Origin: Oceaniglobus ichthyenteri
GTDB taxonomy: Bacteria; Pseudomonadota; Alphaproteobacteria; Rhodobacterales; Rhodobacteraceae
DNA: 64,000 nt
NCBI RefSeq assembly: GCF_003057885.1
Contig: NZ_QAGK01000002.1
Span: forward strand, 186,001 to 250,000
Direction: 5' to 3'
In this document: positions 8,372-17,541 of the stretch, in pieces
How the letters are laid out: each line of letters opens with the position of its first letter
Position numbering within the stretch: the stretch's first letter is position 1
The notes under the pieces: model-generated
Told to the model about the DNA's origin: nothing
Databases searched by the model: none
Seen by the model: the letters and a program-made list of their open reading frames with translations, nothing else
Position numbers and translations under genes: made by a program

Positions 8372-10273
8372 TCAATTCGCATTTCCCGCAGCCAAAGCCA
8401 TCGCCGGATGATATCCTTCGACGAACCGTTCGGCCACGGCCAGCGCGGCCTTTTCATTGCCGGTTGCCAATGCTTCGCGCAGCGACCGAATCGCCGATGC
8501 GACCTCAATCTCGGACAGCTTCGCCTCATGCGCGGCAAAGATTTTCTCGTGCGCTGTGGTCACGTGCCCTTCGCCGATCAACAACTCTTCATGCAGTTTC
8601 TCACCGGGTCGCAGGCCGATATCCTTGATTTCGATGTCCCCGTCGGGGTTATTTTCATCCCGCACGGTGTATCCCGCATCTTCGATCACCTGGCGGGCCA
8701 TGTCCCAGATCCGCCGGGTTTTCCCCATATCCAGCACAAAGACTTCACCGCCGCGGGCAAAGGAACCGGCCATCAACACAAGGCTTACGGCCTCTTCGAC
8801 GGTCATGAAAAACCGGGTTACATCGCGGTGGGTCACGGTCACCGGGCCACCGCGCAGGATCTGTTCCTGAAACAATGGCACAACCGACCCGGATGAGCCC
8901 AGAACATTCCCGAACCGCACCATCGTGAACACCGTGTGGGGCGAACGTTCGGCCAAATCCTGTACAACAAATTCGGCCAACCGTTTGGATGCGCCCATCA
9001 CATTGGTCGGGCGCACGGCCTTGTCGGATGAAATAAGTACAAACCGCTCCACCCCGGCCTCGCGCGCTTCGCGCCCCAGGGTCCAGGTACCCAAAACGTT
9101 ATTTGCCAACCCGACCAATGGGTTCTGCTCAACCATCGGCACATGTTTATAGGCGGCGGCATGCAAGACCAAATCAACCTTGTGATCCTGCAGGGCGCGA
9201 CGCACCAATCGCGCCTCGGTGACCGACCCCAGGATCGTCACCAGTTCGGCGCCGACTTCACTGGCCAAAAGCCGCAAACTGCGCTCGGCCTCGTAAAGTG
9301 CGATCTCGCTCAGATCGAACACGACCAGCTTGGCGGGTTTGCACCCCAACACCTGACGGCACAGCTCAGATCCGATCGACCCGCCGCCACCGCTGACCAT
9401 GACCGACCGGCCAACAATATGAGAACAGCCAAAATCAAGCGACCGGTCAAACGCCTTGCGGCCCAAAAATTGCGACGGCATGATCGGCACCAGTTTTTCA
9501 ACCAGAGTTTTCTCTTCGCCGATCAGTTGCGCAAAGCTCGGCAGGGCCTGCACCTCAAGCCCTGATTTTTCCAACCGGCGGGCAATCTGCATCTGTTTCG
9601 GGTGCGATTGTGACGGCATCGCCAACAAGACCCGATCAACCTGTTTTTCTTTCACGATCCTGGAAATTTCGGTGGGGCGCATCACCGGCAATCCCGAAAT
9701 CGTCAAACCCTGCAAGGCCGTGTTATCATCGACAAAGGCCACAGCCTCGATGGTTTCATGGGCAGAAAGGGCCTGTACCAACTGCGTTCCGGTGGTGCCG
9801 GCGCCGTAAATCAACACCCGACAGCGTGGATTGATCCGGCGGTACATCGCGCTCAGCACCTCTAACAGCACCACGCGGCTGGCGGCAGCGATCAGGAAAT
9901 AAACGATGCCGAACATGACATAGCTGCCTGCGGCCAGCCCGGTACCCGCAACCTGATGCAGCGCGGCCGAAACCACCGCAAGCGCGCCAGACATCGCCGC
10001 AATCCGCCCCATACCCGAAATGTCATATGATTTCAGCCGGATATTGGGGATTTTCATCAAAGTGGAAATTGCCGCCGCAACCACCATCAACAGCGCCAAA
10101 ACCAATGGCCCCGGACCAAACGACAGGTAGTCGGCCGGGGCCTCTTGTTGCACAAGCAGAGTAAATCCATAGGCAAGCGGCACAAGTGCGACATCGACGC
10201 CCAACAGGATTGCGCGCTTTTTCTGTCGGGAAAGAGAAGTGAAGTACCGAATGAGTTCTTGCATCTGCCACAT
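8372..10273 (-). CDS. FlaA1/CapD-type nucleoside-diphosphate-sugar 4,6-dehydratase/epimerase
   Basis: A 633-residue membrane-anchored protein of the WbpM/CapD kind. Four N-terminal hydrophobic segments (about residues 20-145) are followed by a first Rossmann-like CoA-binding-type domain (VLIYGAGTTGTQLV, about 153-166) and then the SDR catalytic domain with VSGGGGSIGSELCRQ (about 293-307) and SSDKAVRPTNVMGASKR. The last carries the SxxxxxxMxxxK active site typical of the family, with Met in place of the usual Tyr. It would dehydrate or epimerise a UDP-HexNAc for the exopolysaccharide. An ATG three codons downstream (10264) is an equally possible start; neither has a clear binding site. It lies 131 bases upstream of yjbH on the same strand, and its own promoter should lie in the long AT-rich region upstream. 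Confidence 0.9.
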   Translation of the reverse strand: MWQMQELIRYFTSLSRQKKRAILLGVDVALVPLAYGFTLLVQQEAPADYLSFGPGPLVLALLMVVAAAISTLMKIPNIRLKSYDISGMGRIAAMSGALAVVSAALHQVAGTGLAAGSYVMFGIVYFLIAAASRVVLLEVLSAMYRRINPRCRVLIYGAGTTGTQLVQALSAHETIEAVAFVDDNTALQGLTISGLPVMRPTEISRIVKEKQVDRVLLAMPSQSHPKQMQIARRLEKSGLEVQALPSFAQLIGEEKTLVEKLVPIMPSQFLGRKAFDRSLDFGCSHIVGRSVMVSGGGGSIGSELCRQVLGCKPAKLVVFDLSEIALYEAERSLRLLASEVGAELVTILGSVTEARLVRRALQDHKVDLVLHAAAYKHVPMVEQNPLVGLANNVLGTWTLGREAREAGVERFVLISSDKAVRPTNVMGASKRLAEFVVQDLAERSPHTVFTMVRFGNVLGSSGSVVPLFQEQILRGGPVTVTHRDVTRFFMTVEEAVSLVLMAGSFARGGEVFVLDMGKTRRIWDMARQVIEDAGYTVRDENNPDGDIEIKDIGLRPGEKLHEELLIGEGHVTTAHEKIFAAHEAKLSEIEVASAIRSLREALATGNEKAALAVAERFVEGYHPAMALAAGNAN

Positions 10274-10908
10274 CCAAATTCGGCGTAAAATAAATATACG
10301 TCTTAAAACCGCCCCGAAGGGGCATTAAAATAGCTCGAATACGAGACGTTCAATGGTCACAAGTAAAAAATCTCAGTTCTGCATATAACATAGTCGGCGT
10401 GGTTTTCATCACACAAGTCGTTTTCTCTGCGTGTGCGAAATATCGCCGAATGGGCCACTGCCCGCGCTGACCAAGGCAGATTATCACGCAAAACACCCAA
10501 GTTTTTGAGAAATATGCCCGATTTTTCCTCTGTTCGCCTCGGCCTCGCCCTTTTTTCAATCGTCATGCGGTTGGTCCGGCGGGCCGGGATGAAAGTTGTG
10601 GTTCCCATGGTTTGGGGCGAAACAGCCTGTGTTTGTCCGCTTCGGAACCGATCCGCGCGATTTCAACGAATCAGAATCGCTTGCCAGACGCATGATCACA
10701 CCGGCGCGTCTTACATCCACCAGATACCAACACCAATGATTCGTGCATCTGATTAACGGGCGCAATCTATAGGAGCATTGACAAGCCGAGGTTTCAACCG
10801 CGCCGATCCGCGATACCACAATCGCCGAACGGACAGATGCCATGCCTGCGTTCCGGTCTGGCGCCGGACGGATCGCCGAAAACACCCGCCCTATTGCAAA
10901 ACCGTTTC
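10274..10908. other. Gene-free region between the exopolysaccharide and carbohydrate loci
   Basis: I see no convincing gene in these 635 bases. The left part is AT-rich and should hold the promoter of the dehydratase gene on the minus strand. In its presumed leader are a GCCCC-GAA-GGGGC hairpin (10311-10323), followed on the minus strand by GGTTTT, and a small inverted repeat CTCG-AATA-CGAG (10334-10345) that could be an operator. The right part (10600-10900) is closer to coding composition, but its open frames have no binding site, motif or plausible protein character. Confidence 0.5.
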
Positions 10909-11781
10909 TCAAACTGTTGAAGCATTGACGCCGCGGGAAAATCCGCCCACCTGCTGCACCGCCCGCGCGCCTTGGGCATTGCCAGCGGCCAAACATTCAG
11001 GGATCGCCGCGCCGTTCAGCCAGGAGTTCAAAAACCCGGCGTTAAACGCATCGCCCGCGCCGGTGGTATCCACCACATCAACCCGCTGCGCCGCCACAGA
11101 ATGGCTGCCACAGGGCGCGTGGGCGGTGGCCCCGTTTTGCCCCAATTTTACAACCGTCAGCGGGGCATACGGCGGCGCGAGGCCCAGTTGCTCCAACTGC
11201 GCCACCTCGGCCTCGTTGGGGAAAAACACATCAACCGCACGGATCAGCGGTGCCGCCTTTGCCGTGGTCGCATCATCCCAACTGCAATCAAGCGATACCG
11301 TGGCCCCAACCGCCCGCGCCAAGCCAATCAGGCCGGGCACTTCGATCAATGTGGCCAGTTCGCCAATGTGAATATGCCCGATATTCAGCGCCTTCAATTG
11401 CGCCGGTGTCAGGCGCGGCACCGCCGGGCCAACCCGGCGGGTCAGAAATGCGCGATCCGTTGCCCCTGAAATCGCCACTGTGATTTGTGGCTCATGCCCA
11501 AGGCTGGGTTGGCACAGGCTGTGGCCGATCTGCGCGCCGCTGACATCGGCGGTAATCTTACCCTCAAACGGATCGGCAGGCCAATAGGCGGCCAAATGCG
11601 CCGCCCGGCCCAGCGCCGCCAGATGCGCCGCTGTAATCACCGCGCCCCCACCCGCATGCAGGCTGAGCGCACCGGCATACACCTCTTGCCCCATGGCAGG
11701 CAGGCGCGGCACATCGCCAAACACCAGGTCGCAATACAACCGCCCGATACATAAAATGCCCGCCCCCCGCGCATCACTCAT
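10909..11781 (-). CDS. PfkB-family carbohydrate kinase
   Basis: A 290-residue ribokinase/PfkB-family kinase. The C-terminal signature DTTGAGDAFNAGF (about 236-248) contains the catalytic Asp and the anion hole. The N-terminal LCIGRLYCDLVF and the HAGGGAVITAAHLAALG stretch (about 41-57) correspond to the first signature, where a GG pair contacts the sugar. It is the last gene of a six-gene importer operon and its ATG overlaps the stop of the ATPase gene (TGATG). It should phosphorylate the imported sugar or its derivative. The exact substrate cannot be read from the sequence. Confidence 0.85.
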   Translation of the reverse strand: MSDARGAGILCIGRLYCDLVFGDVPRLPAMGQEVYAGALSLHAGGGAVITAAHLAALGRAAHLAAYWPADPFEGKITADVSGAQIGHSLCQPSLGHEPQITVAISGATDRAFLTRRVGPAVPRLTPAQLKALNIGHIHIGELATLIEVPGLIGLARAVGATVSLDCSWDDATTAKAAPLIRAVDVFFPNEAEVAQLEQLGLAPPYAPLTVVKLGQNGATAHAPCGSHSVAAQRVDVVDTTGAGDAFNAGFLNSWLNGAAIPECLAAGNAQGARAVQQVGGFSRGVNASTV

Positions 11782-12827
11782 CAGATCGCCAGGCCCGTTT
11801 TGGCATCAAACAGATGCAGGTTTTCAGGCGCAGCGCGCAATGTCACCTCGGCCCCGACTTCGGGCGGGGTGCGGCCATCGGCCTTGGCAATCACCTCACC
11901 CCCCGCACCCGTATCGACATAAATCAGGGTTTCTGGCCCCAAAGGTTCGCGCACCGTGACCCGGCCCGCAATGATCGGCACACCGTCGCCGAGGCCCAGA
12001 TCATCAGGGCGCACACCCACGGTTACCGGGCCATCAGTGCTCGCCATCGGCACGCCGAATCCGTTGTCCAACTGTACCGTGCCGTCCTTGGCCGTTGCGG
12101 GCAGCATATTCATCGACGGCGCCCCGATGAACCGCGCCACGAACGTGTTGGCCGGGCTGTGATAGACATCGGACGGTGTGCCAACCTGTTGAATATGGCC
12201 ATCTTTCATGATCACGATCCGGTCGGCCATCGTCATTGCTTCAACCTGATCATGGGTGACAAACACAATCGTGTTGCCCACCCGTTGGTGCAGTTTCTTG
12301 ATCTCAAGCCGCATTTGCGTGCGCAATTGCGCATCAAGGTTTGACAGGGGTTCATCAAACAAGAACACCGCCGGATCACGCACCATCGCCCGGCCAATCG
12401 CCACCCGTTGGCGTTGCCCCCCCGAAAGCTGGTTAGGCTTGCGATCCAACAGCGCGGTCATGTCGAGAATGCCCGCCACTTCATCAATCCGCGCCTCTTT
12501 GTCGGCTTTGCTCATCTTGGCGGTGCGCAGGCCAAAGCCGATGTTTTTACGCACCGACATATGCGGATAAATCGCATAGTTCTGAAACACCATGGCGATG
12601 TCGCGCTCTTTTGGCTCTAGGTTGTTCACCACCCGCCCACCGATTTCGATTGTGCCGCCGGTCACTTCCTCAAGCCCGGCAATCATCCGCAGGGTGGTGG
12701 ATTTTCCGCATCCCGACGGGCCGACAAACACCACAAATTCGCCATCCCCCACGTCCAGGTTGATGCCGTGCAACACCTCGACTTTGCCATAAGCTTTCAC
12801 CAGATCGCGAAGGGTCAGGGTGGCCAA
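11781..12827 (-). CDS. Carbohydrate ABC transporter ATPase (UgpC/MsmK/MalK type)
   Basis: A 348-residue ATPase with Walker A GPSGCGKST (about 36-44), Q-loop MVFQNYAIYPHM, signature LSGGQRQRVAIGRAM, Walker B VFLFDEPLSNLDA and switch His in VFVTHDQVEAM. Residues after about 240 form the OB-fold regulatory domain (TOBE) of CUT1-type sugar importers, including VGVRPDDLGL. It energises the two permeases at 14324-16089. It sits between the lyase-like gene (three-base gap) and the kinase gene (one-base overlap), so expression is likely coupled. Confidence 0.93.
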   Translation of the reverse strand: MATLTLRDLVKAYGKVEVLHGINLDVGDGEFVVFVGPSGCGKSTTLRMIAGLEEVTGGTIEIGGRVVNNLEPKERDIAMVFQNYAIYPHMSVRKNIGFGLRTAKMSKADKEARIDEVAGILDMTALLDRKPNQLSGGQRQRVAIGRAMVRDPAVFLFDEPLSNLDAQLRTQMRLEIKKLHQRVGNTIVFVTHDQVEAMTMADRIVIMKDGHIQQVGTPSDVYHSPANTFVARFIGAPSMNMLPATAKDGTVQLDNGFGVPMASTDGPVTVGVRPDDLGLGDGVPIIAGRVTVREPLGPETLIYVDTGAGGEVIAKADGRTPPEVGAEVTLRAAPENLHLFDAKTGLAI

Positions 12828-12830
12828 GGT

Positions 12831-14318
12831 TTAATCCTCCAACAGGGCGGCAAAGGCCGTATTCAGGGTGTCGGCAGCGGCGGCAACCCGCTCTTGGCGG
12901 TGGGCAACTGCGGGGCGCAGATGATTGGCCAATGTCGCCTCGGCGTCAGACAGGGCCGCGTCCAGCGCCCCAGGGGCCGGGCCGCCGAACCGATCGCGCC
13001 GCGCAACAAAGGTTTCGGGCGCGACCGCATCGCAAAACGCAGCGCGGCCCAACGGTTCCGCCCCACCCTGCCCGGCGCGAAAGGCTGTGGCGAACCCGTC
13101 ATAACCGGCCGACAATGGCACGCCGCGCGCAATCACATCGCGGGCGGTGGCGGCGGCAATTTCGTGGGCTTGGCGAAATGTCAGCCCCGCGTCGCGCACC
13201 AAAGTATCGGCCAATTCGGTGATCGTGATACAGGCCGCATCGGTATTGGCGCGCACGCGATCGCGGTTGATTGACGTGGCAGGCAGGAAGGCGGTCAGCA
13301 GGTCAATCATCCGCCCGCCGCTGTCAAAGGCGGCATATCCGGCCTGCTGCACTTCGCCCTCGCTGTCGTTCATATCGGTGAAGGGCGTGTTATGCATGGT
13401 GTTGATGATGGTATCGCAACGGCCCAATGTCACGCTGGCCAAATGGCGCATATGTTCAATCGGCACCGGATTGCGTTTTTGCGGCATGATGCTGGACACT
13501 TGCACAAAACTGTTGGGCACATACAGTTGCCCGACTTCAAACGCCGACCAGAATTGAAAATCCTGGATCAGCCGGCCAAGGTGCAAAAACACCAGTTTAA
13601 TGGCCGAATATAGCCCGGTAATATAATCGACACTGGCAATGCAGCCATAGGAGTTTTGCAGCGGCGCGCGAAACCCCAACAGATCGGCCATGCGGTGACG
13701 ATCAATCGGAAACCCGCTGGTGGTGATCGCCGCCGCGCCCATCGGGCACATTTCCACCGTTTCCAGCGCACTGATCAAACGCTGGCAATCGCGGCTGGCC
13801 ACCTCAATCGCGGCGGCCAGATAATGACCATAGGTGGTGGGCTGTGCCGGTTGGCCATGGGTATAGGCCACGATCAACGTGTCGGATTCGCGGCGTGCCG
13901 TTTCAATCATCGCGCCAATCAGCGCGACCATCTGATGGGCAAGGGCGGTACCGCGCGCCATCAATTGCAGTTTGAACAGCGTGTGATCCATATCGTTGCG
14001 CGACCGGGCCGTGTGCAGCGCCCCACCCAAATCGCCCAACCGCTGTTTCAACGCGGCCTCGACGAAAAAGAAGTAATCCTCATGTTCGCCGGTATAGTGG
14101 AGGCTGGCGATGTCGGTTTCCGCCTCGATATCGCGCAGGGTGCGGGCGATGGTGCGGGCATCATCGCGCCCCAGAATGCCGGTTTCATGCAGCATCACCA
14201 GATGGGCGCGGTTGATCCGGGCCATATCAGCGGCATGGTGGGTTTTCACGCCTTCAAACAGCGGCGCCAGCACCGTGTCATGATAGGCCGGATCGGGAAA
14301 AACCGAGGTGTCGTTCAT
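12831..14318 (-). CDS. Argininosuccinate-lyase-like enzyme inside a sugar-transport operon
   Basis: A 495-residue member of the fumarase/aspartase/argininosuccinate lyase superfamily. Seen: TARSRNDMDHT (matching the SRND block of ArgH), YTHGQPAQPTTYGHYLAA with the catalytic-type THxQ histidine, and the superfamily signature SSIMPQKRNP with its paired serines (a Val replaces the usual preceding Gly). It is about 30 residues longer than usual ArgH. There are no arginine genes nearby; it lies between the permease and ATPase genes of a carbohydrate importer, which suggests a C-N or C-O lyase acting on the imported compound. Start at 14318 chosen because GAAGGG lies nine bases before it; an ATG three codons earlier overlaps the permease stop as ATGA. 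Being the cell's only ArgH is possible but less likely. Confidence 0.75.
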   Translation of the reverse strand: MNDTSVFPDPAYHDTVLAPLFEGVKTHHAADMARINRAHLVMLHETGILGRDDARTIARTLRDIEAETDIASLHYTGEHEDYFFFVEAALKQRLGDLGGALHTARSRNDMDHTLFKLQLMARGTALAHQMVALIGAMIETARRESDTLIVAYTHGQPAQPTTYGHYLAAAIEVASRDCQRLISALETVEMCPMGAAAITTSGFPIDRHRMADLLGFRAPLQNSYGCIASVDYITGLYSAIKLVFLHLGRLIQDFQFWSAFEVGQLYVPNSFVQVSSIMPQKRNPVPIEHMRHLASVTLGRCDTIINTMHNTPFTDMNDSEGEVQQAGYAAFDSGGRMIDLLTAFLPATSINRDRVRANTDAACITITELADTLVRDAGLTFRQAHEIAAATARDVIARGVPLSAGYDGFATAFRAGQGGAEPLGRAAFCDAVAPETFVARRDRFGGPAPGALDAALSDAEATLANHLRPAVAHRQERVAAAADTLNTAFAALLED

Positions 14319-14323
14319 ATCAT

Positions 14324-15202
14324 TCATCCCTTCAACCCCGCCATCACCACGCCGCGAATGATGAAACGTTGGAAAATCAGGAACACGACAAGCGTGGGAA
14401 TGGTGGAAATCGCCGCCCCTGTCATGATCAATTCCCACGCCACATCGGCCTCGTCCCCGAACGACGACAGGCCCACGGGCAGAGTGTACATTTCAACCGA
14501 ATTGGTCACGATCAGCGGCCAGATGAACGCGGTCCAATTGCCCAGGAATACGAATATCGCCAGCGCCGCCAGCGCGGGTTTGACCAATGGCATCGCCACA
14601 GTCCACCAAATTTGCAGCTCGTTCAGCCCATCAATCCGCGCCGCTTCGATGAAATCATCGGGCACGGTTTCAAAGAATTGCTTCATCAAAAACGTGCCAA
14701 AGGCGGTCATCAGGCCGGGAAACATGATGCCCCAATAACTGTCGAGCCAGCCGAATTGTTGGCTCATCAGATACCACGGAATCACCAGCATTTCGGTAGG
14801 AATCATCAGCGTGCTCAGGATCGCGATGAAAATGATATAGCGGCCTGGAAAGCGGAATTTGCACAGGGTATAGCCAACCAGACTGTCAAACAGCAGATTA
14901 CAGATCGTGGTGATCGTGGCGATGATGATCGAGTTGACGAACCACAGATAAAACCGCCCATCTTCAAGAACATAGGTGTAATTCTCAATCGTTGGCTCAT
15001 CCGGGATCAGGTTGACGTTATACACCTCGTGGGGCCATTTCAGCGATGTCGAGATCATATAGGCAATCGGCATCACCATCAAAACGCCGCCCAGAAACAA
15101 CACCGTCCAACGGATGATCTGCCCCATATTCGCGGGCTTTTTCGGCGCGGTGTTTTTCAACAACGCGTCACTGCTGGGGCGGATGGGTTCGACCACGGCC
15201 AT
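14324..15202 (-). CDS. Carbohydrate ABC transporter permease (MalG/UgpE type)
   Basis: A 292-residue inner-membrane permease with six predicted spans. The cytoplasmic EAA loop reads EAARIDGLNELQIWWTVAMP (about 197-216), the contact site for the ATPase. The first span follows a basic N-terminal tail (residues 1-28). Its ATG overlaps the stop of the upstream permease (TGATG) and it is followed directly by the lyase-like gene. It pairs with the MalF-type permease to form the translocation pore. Confidence 0.92.
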   Translation of the reverse strand: MAVVEPIRPSSDALLKNTAPKKPANMGQIIRWTVLFLGGVLMVMPIAYMISTSLKWPHEVYNVNLIPDEPTIENYTYVLEDGRFYLWFVNSIIIATITTICNLLFDSLVGYTLCKFRFPGRYIIFIAILSTLMIPTEMLVIPWYLMSQQFGWLDSYWGIMFPGLMTAFGTFLMKQFFETVPDDFIEAARIDGLNELQIWWTVAMPLVKPALAALAIFVFLGNWTAFIWPLIVTNSVEMYTLPVGLSSFGDEADVAWELIMTGAAISTIPTLVVFLIFQRFIIRGVVMAGLKG

Positions 15203-16089
15203 CAGCGATCCCTCAGAATACGCAGCTGTAGCAGGCTGACCGTCAGCAAAACCAAAAACAGAACCACGGTTTGCGCCGCCGCATAACCCATATCATAGCC
15301 GGTGAATGCGGTGTCATAAATCATCAGTACCAAAGGTTTGGTCGAATTCAGCGGCCCGCCGGGGTTATTCGTGGTCATGTTGAACACATGATCGAAGATG
15401 CGCAAAAATCCGATGCTGCTGAATACGACGATGAATACGATGGTGGGTTTCAACAGTGGCAGGGTGATTTCCCACAGGATGGTCCACCAGCCGACGCCAT
15501 CAATGCGCGCCGCCTCGTAATATGATTTCGGGATCGCGCGCAGCCCGGCCATGAAGATGATGATCTGAAATCCAAGCCCCGCCCAAACCGCCGGGGCCAA
15601 AACCGCGGGCAAGGCATTGGTGGTTGAGTTCAGGAAATTGATTTGTGAAACGCCCATTTGTGCGAGGAAATTGTTAAACAGCCCCGTCGGCACCGGTTGG
15701 TAAAACCACCGCCAGACCCAGGCCATGGCAACCGCGCTGGTCATGAACGGCAGGAAATACAGCATCCGCAAAAACCCGTGCAGGAAGCGCAATTGATCCA
15801 GGTGGTAGGCAATGATGAACGAGAGCACCAAAGAGATCGGCGTGCCCAGCAGCAGGTAAATAAAGGTGTTGGCGAACACCTTCCAAAATACCGGATCGTT
15901 CCAAAGCTTGATATAGTTTTCCAAACCGGCCCAGGTACGATCTCCCAAAAGATTCCAGTTTTGAAACGAGATCAGGATCGCATTGCCCGTGGGGTAAAAC
16001 CGGATGATCCCGTAAAACAAAAGCGGCAGCGCCAAAAAACCATAGGCCCAGACGATCTGTTTTTGGCGGATGGAAAGAGTGCGATACAT
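15202..16089 (-). CDS. Carbohydrate ABC transporter permease (MalF/UgpA type)
   Basis: A 295-residue inner-membrane permease with six predicted spans and EAA loop EAARIDGVGWWTILWEITLP. It is the short MalF-type form, without the large periplasmic loop of E. coli MalF. I start it at the ATG at 16089; a GTG seven codons upstream is possible, but no binding site supports it. The 69 bases between it and the binding-protein gene hold a stable hairpin. Overlaps the next permease start by one base. Confidence 0.9.
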   Translation of the reverse strand: MYRTLSIRQKQIVWAYGFLALPLLFYGIIRFYPTGNAILISFQNWNLLGDRTWAGLENYIKLWNDPVFWKVFANTFIYLLLGTPISLVLSFIIAYHLDQLRFLHGFLRMLYFLPFMTSAVAMAWVWRWFYQPVPTGLFNNFLAQMGVSQINFLNSTTNALPAVLAPAVWAGLGFQIIIFMAGLRAIPKSYYEAARIDGVGWWTILWEITLPLLKPTIVFIVVFSSIGFLRIFDHVFNMTTNNPGGPLNSTKPLVLMIYDTAFTGYDMGYAAAQTVVLFLVLLTVSLLQLRILRDR

Positions 16090-16105
16090 ACGGCCCCGTT
16101 TCGCG

Positions 16106-16129
16106 CCCACCCCCGGTTTGGGGGGTGGG
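16106..16129 (-). other. Stem-loop between binding-protein and permease genes
   Basis: A perfect 9-bp stem (CCCACCCCC with its complement) and a six-base loop follow the stop of the solute-binding protein gene. No T-run follows it. It probably protects the upstream mRNA or lowers expression of the downstream genes, giving more binding protein than permease. Confidence 0.55.
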
Positions 16130-16158
16130 AGTTGTGTCAGATATGTGCCCCAAACGGG

Positions 16159-17421
16159 TTACTTTTTGTAATACTCATCCAGTATTTTCTGTTCGGCCTC
16201 GGCGGCGATGGTCAGGCTTTCGGCCAGGGGCATGTCTTGCAATGCCATACGTTCCACCGCTTCAACCATAAGTTGGCGCTGTGCGCTTTCGTTGACGAAT
16301 TTGGTGGTGTGGGCATATTCCAGGCCACGAATGAACGGGCCGAACACCGGATCCTGGGCATTCGTCTCGGTCATGCCGACGCTGGGTTTGGCGGGCAATT
16401 CACCAACCACGTCCAGCCAAAGCTGCATCGCCTCATCGCTGGTGATATATTCCATGAATTTCACGGCGGCATCGTATTTTTCGCCCTGCGCCTTGGAGGT
16501 GATCGCATTCACCCAATAAGACGCATAGTTTGAGCGCACACCGTCAATCCCGGCGGGCAGTTCCGTCACCCCCCATTTCAAACCCCGCGTCCCTTCAAGC
16601 GCGCCGATACGGAACGATCCGTCAATATGCAGCCCCGCGCGCCCGGCCTTGAACGCGGCCTGGGGTTCATCCATGAACCCGATGGCCGATACCGCGTCAT
16701 CGCCCGAAAACAGACCCGCATAATATTCAAGTGCGGCCCGTCCGGCATCGGTGTTGTAATTCACCGTCTTGTAGTCATCCAGATAGGGTTCGCCACCGAA
16801 TTGGCGCACCAGACCTTCGCGCCACCAATGGTGGTCTTGCGCGGTCATGCCCGCTGTCATGCCAACCTGGGTGATGTTGCCCGCGCCGTCGCGCTTGGTC
16901 ATGGCGCGGGCGGCTTCCATCAATTCATCCAAGGTTTCGGGCGGGCTGTCCACTCCGGCCTCTTCCATCAGGCGTTCGTTGTAAAACAGCGCCAGCGAAC
17001 GCACGGCCGTGGGCAACGCCCAATACTGATCGCCCTCACGCATGGCGGCAACCATGGGGAAAAACTCGGCCTCAATCTTATCGGCCGGGAATGTTTCGGC
17101 AGGCAGAGGTTGGATCAACTGTGCCTCTTTATAGTCATTCAACCAGCCGTAAAACAGTTGCACCACATCCGGCCCCGCCCCCGCAGGAATGGCGGCTGCC
17201 ACCTTGGTGCGGTAATCGGCATAGGGGAAATGGGTCATCTTGACGGTGATATCGGGATTGGCCGCCTCGAATTTCTCGATCAACTGGCCCATCGCATCGA
17301 CACGGGCATCAAAGAAATACTGCCAATATTCGATTTCAACCGCATAGGCCGCGCTGCCCATCAGGGTGGCAATGCCTGTCACACTGGCCAGGGCAAAACC
17401 CCGGATTGCTTTGATATCCAT
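16159..17421 (-). CDS. Extracellular carbohydrate-binding protein (family 1)
   Basis: A 420-residue periplasmic binding protein with a signal peptide cleaved after SAAYA (about residue 27). It has the family 1 pattern: VEIEYWQYFFDARVD at the mature start, then AQLIEKFEAANPDI-like and TKVAAAIPAGAGPDVVQLF, the ligand-cleft entry block. The C-terminal part (MQLWLDVVGELPAKPSV) is also typical. It is the first gene of the importer operon and delivers the sugar to the permeases. The ligand is unknown; many aromatic residues near the mature N-terminus and cleft fit a carbohydrate. Divergent from the ROK regulator across a 120-base promoter region. Confidence 0.92.
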   Translation of the reverse strand: MDIKAIRGFALASVTGIATLMGSAAYAVEIEYWQYFFDARVDAMGQLIEKFEAANPDITVKMTHFPYADYRTKVAAAIPAGAGPDVVQLFYGWLNDYKEAQLIQPLPAETFPADKIEAEFFPMVAAMREGDQYWALPTAVRSLALFYNERLMEEAGVDSPPETLDELMEAARAMTKRDGAGNITQVGMTAGMTAQDHHWWREGLVRQFGGEPYLDDYKTVNYNTDAGRAALEYYAGLFSGDDAVSAIGFMDEPQAAFKAGRAGLHIDGSFRIGALEGTRGLKWGVTELPAGIDGVRSNYASYWVNAITSKAQGEKYDAAVKFMEYITSDEAMQLWLDVVGELPAKPSVGMTETNAQDPVFGPFIRGLEYAHTTKFVNESAQRQLMVEAVERMALQDMPLAESLTIAAEAEQKILDEYYKK

Positions 17422-17493
17422 AGTATTCTCCCGGTTGGCCCGCTGTTGCGCGGATAGAGTTGAAATGCAGGTCTGTGCCCGACTTATCCCCCA

Positions 17494-17516
17494 TTAACTC
17501 AATTCAGTTGAATTAA
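17494..17516. promoter_or_regulatory. Inverted repeat, candidate ROK operator
   Basis: TTAACTCAA and TTGAATTAA, separated by five bases, form a 9+5+9 inverted repeat with eight of nine pairs matched. It lies 26 bases before the ROK gene and 72 bases before the divergent binding-protein gene, where a repressor could control both. AT-rich palindromes of this size suit NagC/Mlc-type regulators. Binding is inferred. Confidence 0.6.
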
Positions 17517-17541
17517 CAAGGATTTTAGGTTAGGTCAGGCT

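Noticed and set aside
10433-10756. 107-codon frame in the gene-free region
   Set aside because: No binding site, mixed composition and no recognisable domain.
13656-14738. 360-codon plus-strand frame
   Set aside because: Antisense to the lyase-like and permease genes, which have strong family motifs.
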